Source: Saprospiraceae bacterium (lineage in GTDB: Bacteria; Bacteroidota; Bacteroidia; Chitinophagales; Saprospiraceae). Taken from it: 64,000 nt of DNA. How positions within the stretch are numbered: the stretch's first letter is position 1; the number at the start of each line of letters is the position of its first letter. The DNA lies in the NCBI GenBank assembly GCA_020629515.1, contig JAHDDE010000007.1, positions 1 through 64,000 on the forward strand. Direction: 5' to 3'. The notes beneath the pieces were generated by a model. It ran no database searches. It was given only the letters and a program-made list of their open reading frames with translations, and was not told where the DNA came from. The position numbers were made by a program, and so were the translations under genes. Below, one piece after another: positions 42,772-52,137 of the stretch.

Positions 42772-43233
42772 CTATTTGTCAATTATATATTCTAAATCTA
42801 ATTCGTCTATATGGTTTAGAAGATAATCTTCTATTTCTTCTTGAACCAATAATGAATTATCAAAATTGGACATGTCAATATTTAACTCCAAAAGATTCAT
42901 ATGGTCAAGGCTATTCTCCGTTTGGAGATAAGATATGATCTCTTCGTCAAGAGTAGCTTCAACATAATTATTGCTCCAATTTGTCATCCATAACGTCGAA
43001 CAAAATAGCAGTGCTAACGAAGCCGCGGCTATCAGCTGGTATCTTAAAGCAAATACTTTATGTTTACTTATCTGTGGGTAGTCCTTATCTTTTTTATTAA
43101 TGATTTGACTATACAGTTCATCAAAGTAATTGGCTGGAATTTCTTCATCAAAACTTTTCTTTGTTTTGAGTAAAGTTGATTGTAAGCTTTTGAGCTCATT
43201 GTATAGGTCGTTATCATGATGCCTGTGCTCCAT
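42772..43233 (-). CDS. Single-pass membrane protein, probable anti-sigma factor
   Basis: 153 residues. A cytoplasmic N-terminal part of about 70 residues (EEIPANYFDELYSQIINK) is followed by one membrane helix at about 71-90 (AAASLALLFCSTLWM) and an acidic periplasmic tail. It overlaps the 3' end of the sigma-factor gene by 20 bp, the usual arrangement of a sigma factor with its inhibitor. No zinc-binding anti-sigma motif is present, so the identification rests on topology and position. Confidence 0.6.
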   Translation of the reverse strand: MEHRHHDNDLYNELKSLQSTLLKTKKSFDEEIPANYFDELYSQIINKKDKDYPQISKHKVFALRYQLIAAASLALLFCSTLWMTNWSNNYVEATLDEEIISYLQTENSLDHMNLLELNIDMSNFDNSLLVQEEIEDYLLNHIDELDLEYIIDK

Positions 43234-43783
43234 AATCTTTAATATATTGTTCTATTTTTTTAACTGCATGATGAAAGTTCGCCTTCAGACCTCCGACTGA
43301 AGAATCAAGAACTTCTGCCATTTCACCATATTTCATTTCTTGAAAATACCTCAAGTTAAAAACCATCTTCTGCTTTTCGGGGAGGCTCTTGATGGCTTGA
43401 TCTAAAATGAATTTGATCTCATCGCCATTGTAATAATTGTCATCTAAGAATTTATTTTCTAATTGGTTGCTTATTGAATCAATGGGTATTACTTTATTTT
43501 TTTCTTTTCTGATAAAGGCCAATGTTTCGTTTACGGCGATACGGTATATCCAGGTATATAACTTTGCTTCTCCTTTAAAAGAAGGAATACCTTTAAATAC
43601 TTTAATAAAGACCTCCTGAATTATATCGTCTGTATCGCGATGATTGGAGACCATTTTTCTAATTAACCAATATATTTTCTTTTGATATACATCCATCAGA
43701 AGCTTAAAACCAGCTTCATGATTATTTTGATCTCGTATCAGAGATAGAATTTTTTGATCAATATGTTGTTCTTCTTTAGTCAC
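43214..43783 (-). CDS. ECF-type RNA polymerase sigma factor
   Basis: 189 residues. Region 2 at about 30-95 includes RDTDDIIQEVFIKVFKGI and the -10-contacting segment KLYTWIYRIAVNETLAFIRK; region 4 at about 131-185 has LPEKQKMVFNLRYFQEMKYGEMAEVLDSSVGGLKA as its helix-turn-helix. Such sigma factors respond to envelope or nutrient signals and are held by a partner anti-sigma, here encoded next and overlapping by 20 bp. Its target promoters are not identified. Confidence 0.88.
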   Translation of the reverse strand: MTKEEQHIDQKILSLIRDQNNHEAGFKLLMDVYQKKIYWLIRKMVSNHRDTDDIIQEVFIKVFKGIPSFKGEAKLYTWIYRIAVNETLAFIRKEKNKVIPIDSISNQLENKFLDDNYYNGDEIKFILDQAIKSLPEKQKMVFNLRYFQEMKYGEMAEVLDSSVGGLKANFHHAVKKIEQYIKDYGAQAS

Positions 43784-43876
43784 TCAATTTTGTCAGTACT
43801 TGAACTTTATTTTTTAAAAAAGAGATATTTTCAATTTTCCTTCTTATCCAGATTTAAGATACTCTCTTTAATTTAG

Positions 43877-44494
43877 ATGAGAATTGGGATAATTAGTTTA
43901 ATACTAATTTTACAATTTCAATTATATCAACATTTTCAATCAGTGTTTAGAGGTATCTGCAAATGTATTTTTCACTTAATAGGTTGGCGCCTCATAGGTA
44001 TATATCCTCACGAAATACCCAAGAAGATCATAATTGTGGCACCCCATACCTCCGCTTGGGACGTACCATTGGGACTTTTGGTAAAAGTATGGCTAAAAAT
44101 GGATGTTCAATATTATGTCAAACAAGAGATGTTTAGGGGCCCGTTGAAATTTATATTAAAGTGGACACAAGCCATACCTTTAGATAGATCAGGTAATACT
44201 AACTTTGTAGACAGCGTAGTGAGTGATTTTAGCAAAGCTGAAAAAAGAACAATTTTAATAACCCCTGAAGGGACTAGAAAAAGTGTGAAAAAGTTTAAAA
44301 CCGGGTTTTATCATATTGCTAAAGGGGCAGGAATACCTATTGTACCCATTTCTTTCAACTTTACTAAAAAGGAAATGAAGGTTCACCCTACTTATCATAT
44401 AAAAGGGGAAGATGCTGAAAAAGAAATTAAGGAAGTAGAAGATATTTTTAAAGGAATTCCAGGCAAGATAAAAGAATACAGTTTTCAAGGATAA
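43877..44494 (+). CDS. 1-acyl-sn-glycerol-3-phosphate acyltransferase-like protein
   Basis: 205 residues with a short N-terminal hydrophobic helix. The PlsC-type motifs are present: HTSAWD (His57-Asp62, the HX4D catalytic pair), FRGPLKFILKW, and PEGTR (130-134). Such enzymes add the second acyl chain in phospholipid synthesis; the small size and weak membrane part are usual in Bacteroidota homologues. The DNA ligase gene starts 2 bp after its stop. Confidence 0.82.
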   Translation: MRIGIISLILILQFQLYQHFQSVFRGICKCIFHLIGWRLIGIYPHEIPKKIIIVAPHTSAWDVPLGLLVKVWLKMDVQYYVKQEMFRGPLKFILKWTQAIPLDRSGNTNFVDSVVSDFSKAEKRTILITPEGTRKSVKKFKTGFYHIAKGAGIPIVPISFNFTKKEMKVHPTYHIKGEDAEKEIKEVEDIFKGIPGKIKEYSFQG

Positions 44495-44496
44495 AC

Positions 44497-46617
44497 ATGT
44501 CGAAAAATAACAAGGAAAAAGAATTTTTTGATCAAGCGAAACTTTGGTTAAAAAAGCCCGCCCATTCGTCAGAATTAGATCTTTTAAAGGAGGTAATAAG
44601 ATATCATGAGTGGAGATACTACGTATTAAATCAACCTGTCATAAGCGATTATGAATTTGACCAACTTTTTGTGCAACTCAAATCGATCGAAAATAATCAT
44701 CCAAACTTGATTACATCGGATTCTCCTACTCAAAGAGTTTCAAGTGATCTGACAGAAGGACTTGAACCCGTGGAGCACATGGTTCCGATGCTTTCTTTAG
44801 ACAATTCGTATAATGCTGACGATCTGCGTAAGTTTGATGAACAGGTAAAAAAGCTGGCAGATATATCACTTGACGAGGACATATCTTATTCTGTAGAACC
44901 TAAGTATGATGGAGGGAGCGTTGCTCTGTTATATCAAGATGACAAGTTAATCAGAGCTGCGACTCGAGGTAATGGCTCTCATGGGGAAGAGATTACTTTC
45001 AATATGAAAACTTTACCCTCAGTTCCATTGAGGGTCCCATTCAGTAGTAGAGGGATATATACAGCAGAAATAAGAGGTGAAGGGGTCATCAAAAAAGATA
45101 TTTTTGAGCAACTCAATAAGAAACGAGAAGAAGCTGGATTAGCGTTGTTTGCAAACCCACGTAATTCTGCTACAGGTGGACTGCGTATGAAAGACCCTAA
45201 TGAAACTCGGGCAAGGGGTTTAGAAATTTTTGCTTTTCAGTTGGGATATGCTGCCGATATGGATGATAATGATCAACTTGTTCATATGAATGAGCATCAC
45301 GATCAGATCAAACTTTTATCAGAATTTGGTTTTAAAGTGCCTAATGTAGATGAAATGATTTGTGAGAATATTGATGCGGTAATCTCAAGGATTACAGCTT
45401 GGGAGAAGAAACGTGAGGAGTATCCATATGAGATAGATGGAGCGGTAGTCAAAGTAAATAGTAGAAAAATCCAAGAAAAATGTGGTTCCACTCAACATCA
45501 TCCTCGGTGGGCCATAGCATATAAGTTTAAAGCAAAACAGGCCACTACTACTTTGTTAGATGTAGAGTATCAAGTGGGAAAAATCGGTTCTATAACTCCA
45601 GTGGCCAAAGTGGATCCTGTACATTTAGCGGGGGTGACAGTGTCGTCAATCTCCCTTCACAATGAAGAATTTATTAGATCAAAAGACCTAAGGATTGGAG
45701 ATAAAATTGTGATAGAAAGGGCTGGTGATGTGATACCCTATATAGTTAAATCTTTAGAGGATCTCAGAGATGGGAGCCAAGAGCCTTTAGATTTTCCTAT
45801 CCATTGCCCTATTAATACCACAGCAGAATTAGTACCATTGGTAAAGATAGAAGGAGAGGCTGCCTGGAGATGTGTGAATTGTATCTGTGGAGAGCAAGAG
45901 CTTCAAAAAATTATTTTTCATGTGTCAAAAGCCGCCATGGACATTGATGGTTTTGGAAGAGCCTATGTAGAGAGATTTCATGAGTTGGGTTGGATTGAGG
46001 ATATCTCAGATGTGTATAATTTAGATTATGAGCGTATTGCTGAGCTTGAAGGTTTTGGACAAAAATCGGCAGATAATTTAAAATTGGCCATAGATAAAGC
46101 GAAGGAGAATCCATTATCAAAACTCTTGCACAGTCTAAGTATCCATCATTTAGGCAAAAAAGCCTCTAAGCTTATAGCTGCTAAGATCCAGACTATATAT
46201 GATCTATCCGATTGGGATGAAGAGAGGTTCTTATCCATAAAAGATATAGGCCCAGTCGTGGCTAATAATGTCATTTCCTACTTCCGTGAAGAAAAGAATA
46301 TTGAGCTAATCAAAAAACTTGAGCAATACGGTGTAAATATCAACCAAACCGATGAAGATAAACCGATAGAGGTAGCTGCCGATGCTCCACTGGTAGGTAA
46401 GACAATTTTATTCACGGGAAGTTTGCAGCAGATGAGTCGTAGCGAAGCCAAAAAAATAGCTGAAGCGGCAGGTGCAAAGGCGCTAAGCGCTGTGAGTTCT
46501 AATCTAAATATATTAGTAGTGGGAGAGAAGGCGGGTTCCAAATTAAAGAAAGCTCAGGCTATAAGCTCTATAGAAATATGGACTGAAGCAGATTTTATTG
46601 ATAAAGTTAATGCATGA
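44497..46617 (+). CDS. ligA: NAD+-dependent DNA ligase
   Basis: 706 residues. It seals nicks using NAD+. The Ia domain starts near 29, the adenylation motif is EPKYDGGS with Lys136 as the AMP-linked lysine, and GEIRGE-type strands (AEIRGEGV) and EIDGAVVKV are in place. The OB-fold follows, then a zinc finger, HhH repeats (ELEGFGQKSADNL, DIGPVVANNV), and a C-terminal BRCT domain (about 625-700, LVGKTILFTGSLQQ). The zinc finger is unusual: CPIN (Cys437) replaces the normal CPxC, while RCVNCICGEQ carries three cysteines (459, 462, 464). The N-terminal extension of about 25 residues makes it longer than E. coli LigA. Confidence 0.93.
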   Translation: MSKNNKEKEFFDQAKLWLKKPAHSSELDLLKEVIRYHEWRYYVLNQPVISDYEFDQLFVQLKSIENNHPNLITSDSPTQRVSSDLTEGLEPVEHMVPMLSLDNSYNADDLRKFDEQVKKLADISLDEDISYSVEPKYDGGSVALLYQDDKLIRAATRGNGSHGEEITFNMKTLPSVPLRVPFSSRGIYTAEIRGEGVIKKDIFEQLNKKREEAGLALFANPRNSATGGLRMKDPNETRARGLEIFAFQLGYAADMDDNDQLVHMNEHHDQIKLLSEFGFKVPNVDEMICENIDAVISRITAWEKKREEYPYEIDGAVVKVNSRKIQEKCGSTQHHPRWAIAYKFKAKQATTTLLDVEYQVGKIGSITPVAKVDPVHLAGVTVSSISLHNEEFIRSKDLRIGDKIVIERAGDVIPYIVKSLEDLRDGSQEPLDFPIHCPINTTAELVPLVKIEGEAAWRCVNCICGEQELQKIIFHVSKAAMDIDGFGRAYVERFHELGWIEDISDVYNLDYERIAELEGFGQKSADNLKLAIDKAKENPLSKLLHSLSIHHLGKKASKLIAAKIQTIYDLSDWDEERFLSIKDIGPVVANNVISYFREEKNIELIKKLEQYGVNINQTDEDKPIEVAADAPLVGKTILFTGSLQQMSRSEAKKIAEAAGAKALSAVSSNLNILVVGEKAGSKLKKAQAISSIEIWTEADFIDKVNA

Positions 46618-46665
46618 TAATTATCAAAACATCAATCAGAAAGATGCGTTAGTTAAAGGTCTTAG

Positions 46666-46673
46666 TATTTTTG
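46666..46673 (+). promoter_or_regulatory. Candidate -7 element of the MoxR gene
   Basis: TATTTTTG matches TAnnTTTG. It lies 56 bp before the ATG at 46730, in the 112-bp gap after ligA. Confidence 0.35.
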
Positions 46674-46729
46674 GAGAAGGTAAAATATGAGGCGACTAAT
46701 TTTAAAAATTGAAAATAGAATAAAATTAA

Positions 46730-47695
46730 ATGCAAAATTATAAGAGCGATGTTGAGGCAGTTGATGCATTAGCGCAGTCCTATCAAGATCTAACACAAGA
46801 AATAGGTAAGGTAATAGTAGGTCAAAAAGAAGTTGTAAAAACGGTAATATTATCATTATTTGGAAATGGCCATAGTCTCTTAGTTGGAGTTCCAGGTTTG
46901 GCCAAAACATTACTGGTAAGTACGATAGCAGAAGTTTTAGATCTTGAATTTAAGCGAATACAATTCACACCAGATTTAATGCCTTCTGATATTACAGGTT
47001 CTGAGATATTAGCAGAAAATCGACAGTTTCAATTTAATAAAGGTCCCTTGTTTTCTAATATTGTTTTGGCAGATGAGATTAATAGGACACCACCTAAAAC
47101 CCAAGCTGCGCTTCTTGAAGCGATGCAAGAACGATCAGTTACTGTATCAGGGCAGCGATATGACCTTCCTAAGCCATTTTTTGTATTGGCCACGCAGAAC
47201 CCAATCGAACAAGAAGGTACTTACCCATTGCCAGAGGCTCAATTAGATAGATTTATGTTCAATATTCCACTTACCTACCCGAGCTATGAGGAGGAAATCC
47301 AAGTGGTAAAAGATACGACCTCTACTCAGGCAGCTTCTTTATCTAATGTTTTAACTGCTGAGCAAATTCTATTCTTTCAAGGCTTAGTTAGAAAAATTCC
47401 AATAGCTGATAACGTGTTGGAATATGCAGTATCGCTCGCTACTTCAACAAGACCAGGTACGGCTAAGGCAGCCTCAATCGTCAATGACTATATATCATGG
47501 GGTGCTGGACCAAGAGCCTCTCAATATTTAGTTTTGGGAGCCAAATGTCACGCTGCAATCTCTGGGAAGTATTCTCCTGATATAGAAGATGTTCAGGCTA
47601 TTGCTAACTACGTATTAAGACACAGAATAGTTAGAAATTATAAGGCTGAAGCTGAAGGAATAACGGAAGAAGATATTATCAATAAACTGTTGTAA
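46730..47695 (+). CDS. MoxR-family AAA+ ATPase
   Basis: 321 residues. Walker A is GVPGLAKT (53-60), Walker B is IVLADE (111-116), the arginine/sensor segment includes ATQNPIEQEGTYPLPEAQLDRFMF, and the C-terminal lid is present. MoxR ATPases act as chaperones that help insert metals or mature partner proteins. In many Bacteroidota they are followed by DUF58 and VWA-domain genes; here the next gene is a DUF4837 lipoprotein instead, so its client is not evident. Confidence 0.9.
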   Translation: MQNYKSDVEAVDALAQSYQDLTQEIGKVIVGQKEVVKTVILSLFGNGHSLLVGVPGLAKTLLVSTIAEVLDLEFKRIQFTPDLMPSDITGSEILAENRQFQFNKGPLFSNIVLADEINRTPPKTQAALLEAMQERSVTVSGQRYDLPKPFFVLATQNPIEQEGTYPLPEAQLDRFMFNIPLTYPSYEEEIQVVKDTTSTQAASLSNVLTAEQILFFQGLVRKIPIADNVLEYAVSLATSTRPGTAKAASIVNDYISWGAGPRASQYLVLGAKCHAAISGKYSPDIEDVQAIANYVLRHRIVRNYKAEAEGITEEDIINKLL

Positions 47696-47768
47696 CACAA
47701 CTATTTGTTAGATTCATTCATCTGATTAATAGAATATATTGTTAAAGTCAAAAATTAGAAAATTACAC

Positions 47769-48854
47769 ATGAGCGAAATTATCAAATATGCAATGGGATT
47801 TATGTTATTCTGCATTTTGACTATATCATGTGGAGTTTCTGATCCGGCTAAAGCATTTCAAGCTAGACCTACTGCATTAGGCAAGATGAATGAAATTGTA
47901 GTGATTACTGATGACGTTATTTGGAATAGCTTTGTCGGAGATACGATAGATTATTTTTTTGGAGAAGTATATCCTATTACCCCAAGTCCAGAACCAACAT
48001 TTGATTTAAGGAGATTTGATGTGGGAGATCTTAATGCCCAACCGCTCAAAAGACAATTAAGGACTTACATGGTTGTTGCAAATCTCGGAGATGAAAACTC
48101 TGATATTGCCAAATTTGTTAAAAAGGATTTGGGCGAAGAGAGATATCAAAAAGCACTAAGTGACCCTACTTTTAATACTTCAGTAGGTAGAGATAAATGG
48201 GCCAATGGACAAATCTTAATCTACGTTTTTGCCAAATCAATGGACGATCTAGCTGCGGCTATAGCTAAAAACTATGAAGGAATAGCAGCGAAAGTTAATG
48301 ATAATGATGCCGAGCAGCTCTATCAATCGACATATAGTCGAGGAGAGGGTACTGGATTTATCTCTAAAACCGTAGAAAGATATGGTGCTGAGATCATCCT
48401 ACCAGGAGATTATAAGTTAGTAATGGATGCGCCTGAGGATAATGGGTTGATATGGGTAAGGAGAGATATCAAAGAGAAGGTGATGAATATTGCTGTACGC
48501 CAATTTCCCTACAAAGGGCCAGAATCTATATCTAAGGAGATGGTTAAAAATAACTTTGACGCATTTGGCAAATATGTGCATTCAGATGCTGAAGGTTCAT
48601 ACATCAAAATAAATGATGTAGATCTACCGATGTTGAGTTGGGACAAGACTATATCTGGACGATTCGCAAGAGAGTTTAGAGGAATCTGGGAAATGGAAAA
48701 TGACTTCATGGGAGGTCCATTTTTAAGTTATGTAATAGTCAATGAAGAGGTACAAAAGATGATTCAAATCGATGGATTTATCCTGGCTCCTGGAAAATCT
48801 AAGAGGGATATGATGCAGCAGATAGAACTTATAGCGAGTAAAACGAAGTGGTGA
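47769..48854 (+). CDS. DUF4837 lipoprotein
   Basis: The frame begins with a TTG at 47739, but the ATG at 47769 gives MSEIIKYAMGFMLFC followed by ILTISCG, a lipoprotein signal with Cys21, so I use it (361 residues). The mature sequence has GKMNEIVVITDDVIW and REFRGIWEMENDFMGGPFLSY, the conserved segments of DUF4837, a Bacteroidota-specific lipoprotein family without known function. It lies 73 bp after the MoxR gene and converges with the propeller/barrel gene 9 bp away. Confidence 0.72.
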   Translation: MSEIIKYAMGFMLFCILTISCGVSDPAKAFQARPTALGKMNEIVVITDDVIWNSFVGDTIDYFFGEVYPITPSPEPTFDLRRFDVGDLNAQPLKRQLRTYMVVANLGDENSDIAKFVKKDLGEERYQKALSDPTFNTSVGRDKWANGQILIYVFAKSMDDLAAAIAKNYEGIAAKVNDNDAEQLYQSTYSRGEGTGFISKTVERYGAEIILPGDYKLVMDAPEDNGLIWVRRDIKEKVMNIAVRQFPYKGPESISKEMVKNNFDAFGKYVHSDAEGSYIKINDVDLPMLSWDKTISGRFAREFRGIWEMENDFMGGPFLSYVIVNEEVQKMIQIDGFILAPGKSKRDMMQQIELIASKTKW

Positions 48855-48863
48855 TTTAGCCTA

Positions 48864-51800
48864 TTAAAACTCCGTGCCAAGAGAAATGGTGAACTTTGGA
48901 TCATTGATTAAACCACTTTCGACGCCCCAAGCATAATCACCTCTAATATAATGCCCTAAGAGTTGAATTCTCGCGCCAAATCCATAGCCATAGACGAACG
49001 TGCTCCGATCTAAATCTACCTGTACTAATATACCTGGTCCTGTGACGGTGGCAGTATTGATGACATCGTTTTCAGAACTGCTAGGTAGCAAACCATGCCA
49101 AGCACTTCCTGTATCAAAAAATGCCGTTAATTGAATGTTCCTTAGAAACTTAGATCGTAACTCACTTCGGCTAAAATATTTGATTATTGGAATGCGTAGT
49201 TCGGCACTTCCTATGAGATAATTATGACCATTTCTAATGTTGTGGTCGAAACCTCTCAGATTGGGCGCTAAAGTTTTAAAGGCGAAATTAGTATTAGCAG
49301 GTACCGGGATATCCTGATTGTATTTAGGAGTGATCCAACCATCTGTACCACCTATAGTATAGAGCATTTTTTCTGAGCCAAAAGACGAGGCCCCTGATGC
49401 TCTTAAGGCAATAATAGAATTCTGTAAAAAAGGGATATAATGACGTGCGTCGAAGCCAATAATGGTCGCAAAACCTCTACTCAGATCAAAATCAAAACCA
49501 TTTTGTATACTAAGGTCAAATCGGTTGATTGCCTGAATATAGGCTTTATACTTAGTGCCATGTCTTAGATTTAAGTCAATATTGAGCGTATTGTCAAAAA
49601 TATATTCTCCTTTTAAACTTATTCTTTGTTCGTTAGATTGACCAAATTCTACGGCCGCAGGATTTCTATTAAGCAAGAATGTCTTATCTATCCGTAGAGA
49701 TGCTGTACCTCGCAAACTGGTATAGGTGTCAAATGGATAACTCAAGCGATATAAACCAACCAGAGATTGTTCTCGCAATCGCTCACCAAAGAGTTCGCTA
49801 CCCTTTTGTCTATGATAAATAGCATATCTTCTGTCGATTCTTTTTCTTTTATCATCCACATATGCGAAAAATTCAGAACCTCTAAAGTCTGTCGGAAATC
49901 TCGCACCAAGTGAAACTTCGAAGTCTTCGAAAATATCCTTAGCAATACCTTGGATTAAAAAACCTGTAGGCTGTGCCTCTATCTCGTTATCGATGGCAGT
50001 GGTCTCTAAACCATCAAATAAGACTTCATTGTCCACCTTAGTAATAACTTGCTCTATCTTAAATTGACGACGTGAGGCCACAGCACGAGCAGGAATAAAT
50101 TTGATAACCTTTCTATTTTTATTGGCTCCTGGTATACGTTGATAATTTCTATTGACAATCTTGTAATCTGCATTACTCTCCAACGGCTCTAATTCTTCTG
50201 GATCATCATACTTGCTTTGTACCAGTTGCCTATTTAATAGTGTAGTTTGAACATTATCGCTTTGATTAATAGTATTGCCCGGAGCGGATGAGTTAATATC
50301 GGAATTAAAAATTTTTCTTAAGTCCGGTTGACTTATGTAAGTTTCATAGGCGGCATTATTGTAAACTTGAAAAACATATGTGCCGTTCTGGGAGATAGCC
50401 TCATGATTGATGATATTACGACTGTAGTCTGAGTTGAGATAAGCTCCTCGCCTACTATTTAGATCGAGGATCCATCTATTTTTCATCCCATTATGATCGT
50501 CAAGATAGGTTAAGAGATTATCATTGATAAGTCTCGGCTGCTTTTCATTGCGATTGGGGGTATTCGTAAGTTTCAATGCAAATTCTCCATCTAATGGCAG
50601 AAAATAAATATCAAAATTAGATGTAGGAAGTATAGTATCAATACGTTCTTTAAGAATCTGAGATTCAGTTCGATTGGATGAAAACAGAATACCATATTGT
50701 TCACCGAGTTGCACATAACTGGCATCTATATCGTCATGATAGTCTTCGGTTATAGTTGTAACTCTGCGGTACCTTGAGTGATAGGTATACAGATCAGAAA
50801 AACCATTTTCTACTCCACTAAAAAGATATTCATCTTCTGAGATGTAATCTATAGAATATATCCTTTGAAGATTTTCAGGAATGGTCTGCTCTTGATATGA
50901 TCCATTAGTGAGGTCAACCTTCCTCAAGGTGATGACATCTCTATTTTCATAGGCAATAGTTATTTCAGGACTATAGGGAGACCAAGCCACCATCGGATAG
51001 TTGTAGTCCGTTTCTTGGACAGCATTTTTGCTGCCATACTTCATTATAGTTGTTTTTTCTGCAGTATTTAAGTCATACAATACTATTTGAAATTTACCTT
51101 GTTGGTTGACAGCATAGATTAAAGATTGACCATCGGGACTTAAAGAAAAGTGACTTTTAGGAAAATATTTTTTAAAACCAAGGTTAATTTTTTCGTCTTC
51201 GGGAAAAGGGATATAATCTCTTTCATTTGAGAATTTTTGATCGTAGTATCTTGACCAGTCCTTTTTTAGTTTTTTCATATCAAATCCAAAGACAAATTCA
51301 ATATTTTCATCCAAGTCATTGCGCAGTCTCATTAGGTAGAGCAAAGTGGTTATAGACGTTTTGCCAAATTTGGTCTCGAGATAGTGCCAGAATGTGTGAC
51401 CTGCTAGCCTCGGATAGTCACGTGAAAGACAGTCAAAGTCCTTAAATCTCTTTTTATCTAATGACCAGATATCTCTTATTTCATCTTCGATATACGGATC
51501 CCATTGACTTCCGGCATAGCTTATGAATCCTTTCTGATACCATTTTGGAATATCCAACTCTGGATCGCTTTCTATGATGCTTTGGAGTCCATTAGGCGCG
51601 TACATGCTATTGATATAGACATGGGCGATCCCATTTTTTATTTGTCTTTTAAGATTTTGATGATTGCCATCGAAATACACAAATATTCTACTACCGATTA
51701 CTTTGGTTTCATCATTCCTTGTTTCGAAGGTCTCTTCTGTTCCGATATTGCTCTGAAGAAGATCAGAGAGATCGGTATATACTATGATCTCTATTTTATC

Positions 51801-52061
51801 ATTGATACGATGTTCTACAATATCCTGAATGTCACTATGTGAATATTCAGCTATTTGAATTGCTGATTGAGCTACATTTCTTCCTTTTCCATACCAATAG
51901 ACGATAAAATTTTCGGTTTCATATTCCCACCATTTATTGAAGTCGTCATGATATTGAATTCTGTTTTTACCAAATTCAGTTCTTATACTTTGACCATATA
52001 AAGATGGGGTAAAGCACAAAGCACTTAAAAATAGAAAAAGTAAAAAAGAGAATTTTTTCAT
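48864..52061 (-). CDS. Envelope protein with peptidase-like N-terminus, propeller and outer-membrane barrel
   Basis: 1065 residues. Signal peptide ends near SLYGQ. Residues about 30-270 are a peptidase-MA-like domain (YETENFIVYWYGKGRN, KWYQKGFISYAGSQWD), but the HExxH that would make it active is not seen. Residues about 300-560 form TolB/WD40-like beta-propeller repeats (HFSLSPDGQSLIYAV, VAWSPYSPE). The C-terminal part (about 700-1065) is strand-rich with GDYAWGVESGL and a terminal Phe, typical of a surface-antigen/BamA-like barrel. Similar proteins occur across Bacteroidota; their role in the outer membrane is unknown. Its start is 76 bp from the divergent MBL gene. Confidence 0.75.
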   Translation of the reverse strand: MKKFSFLLFLFLSALCFTPSLYGQSIRTEFGKNRIQYHDDFNKWWEYETENFIVYWYGKGRNVAQSAIQIAEYSHSDIQDIVEHRINDKIEIIVYTDLSDLLQSNIGTEETFETRNDETKVIGSRIFVYFDGNHQNLKRQIKNGIAHVYINSMYAPNGLQSIIESDPELDIPKWYQKGFISYAGSQWDPYIEDEIRDIWSLDKKRFKDFDCLSRDYPRLAGHTFWHYLETKFGKTSITTLLYLMRLRNDLDENIEFVFGFDMKKLKKDWSRYYDQKFSNERDYIPFPEDEKINLGFKKYFPKSHFSLSPDGQSLIYAVNQQGKFQIVLYDLNTAEKTTIMKYGSKNAVQETDYNYPMVAWSPYSPEITIAYENRDVITLRKVDLTNGSYQEQTIPENLQRIYSIDYISEDEYLFSGVENGFSDLYTYHSRYRRVTTITEDYHDDIDASYVQLGEQYGILFSSNRTESQILKERIDTILPTSNFDIYFLPLDGEFALKLTNTPNRNEKQPRLINDNLLTYLDDHNGMKNRWILDLNSRRGAYLNSDYSRNIINHEAISQNGTYVFQVYNNAAYETYISQPDLRKIFNSDINSSAPGNTINQSDNVQTTLLNRQLVQSKYDDPEELEPLESNADYKIVNRNYQRIPGANKNRKVIKFIPARAVASRRQFKIEQVITKVDNEVLFDGLETTAIDNEIEAQPTGFLIQGIAKDIFEDFEVSLGARFPTDFRGSEFFAYVDDKRKRIDRRYAIYHRQKGSELFGERLREQSLVGLYRLSYPFDTYTSLRGTASLRIDKTFLLNRNPAAVEFGQSNEQRISLKGEYIFDNTLNIDLNLRHGTKYKAYIQAINRFDLSIQNGFDFDLSRGFATIIGFDARHYIPFLQNSIIALRASGASSFGSEKMLYTIGGTDGWITPKYNQDIPVPANTNFAFKTLAPNLRGFDHNIRNGHNYLIGSAELRIPIIKYFSRSELRSKFLRNIQLTAFFDTGSAWHGLLPSSSENDVINTATVTGPGILVQVDLDRSTFVYGYGFGARIQLLGHYIRGDYAWGVESGLINDPKFTISLGTEF

Positions 52062-52123
52062 TTACTGTAAAGATTCACAACGCTCAATATAAACCATCTC
52101 AATATACTTCTCCAATGATTTAC

Positions 52124-52137
52124 AATACATTTGTATT
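52124..52137. repeat. Perfect palindrome overlapping a -7 element before the MBL gene
   Basis: AATACA and TGTATT with a TT spacer immediately precede the start codon at 52138. A regulator bound here would block the polymerase directly. Confidence 0.4.
52126..52133 (+). promoter_or_regulatory. -7 element, candidate leaderless promoter
   Basis: TACATTTG matches TAnnTTTG, ending 4 bp before the MBL start codon. Transcription would begin at or next to the ATG. Confidence 0.4.

Noticed and set aside
46615-46626. Perfect 12-bp palindrome TGATAATTATCA at the ligA stop
   Set aside because: It is wholly AT-rich at its centre, overlaps the stop codon and has no partner site; random occurrence is plausible.
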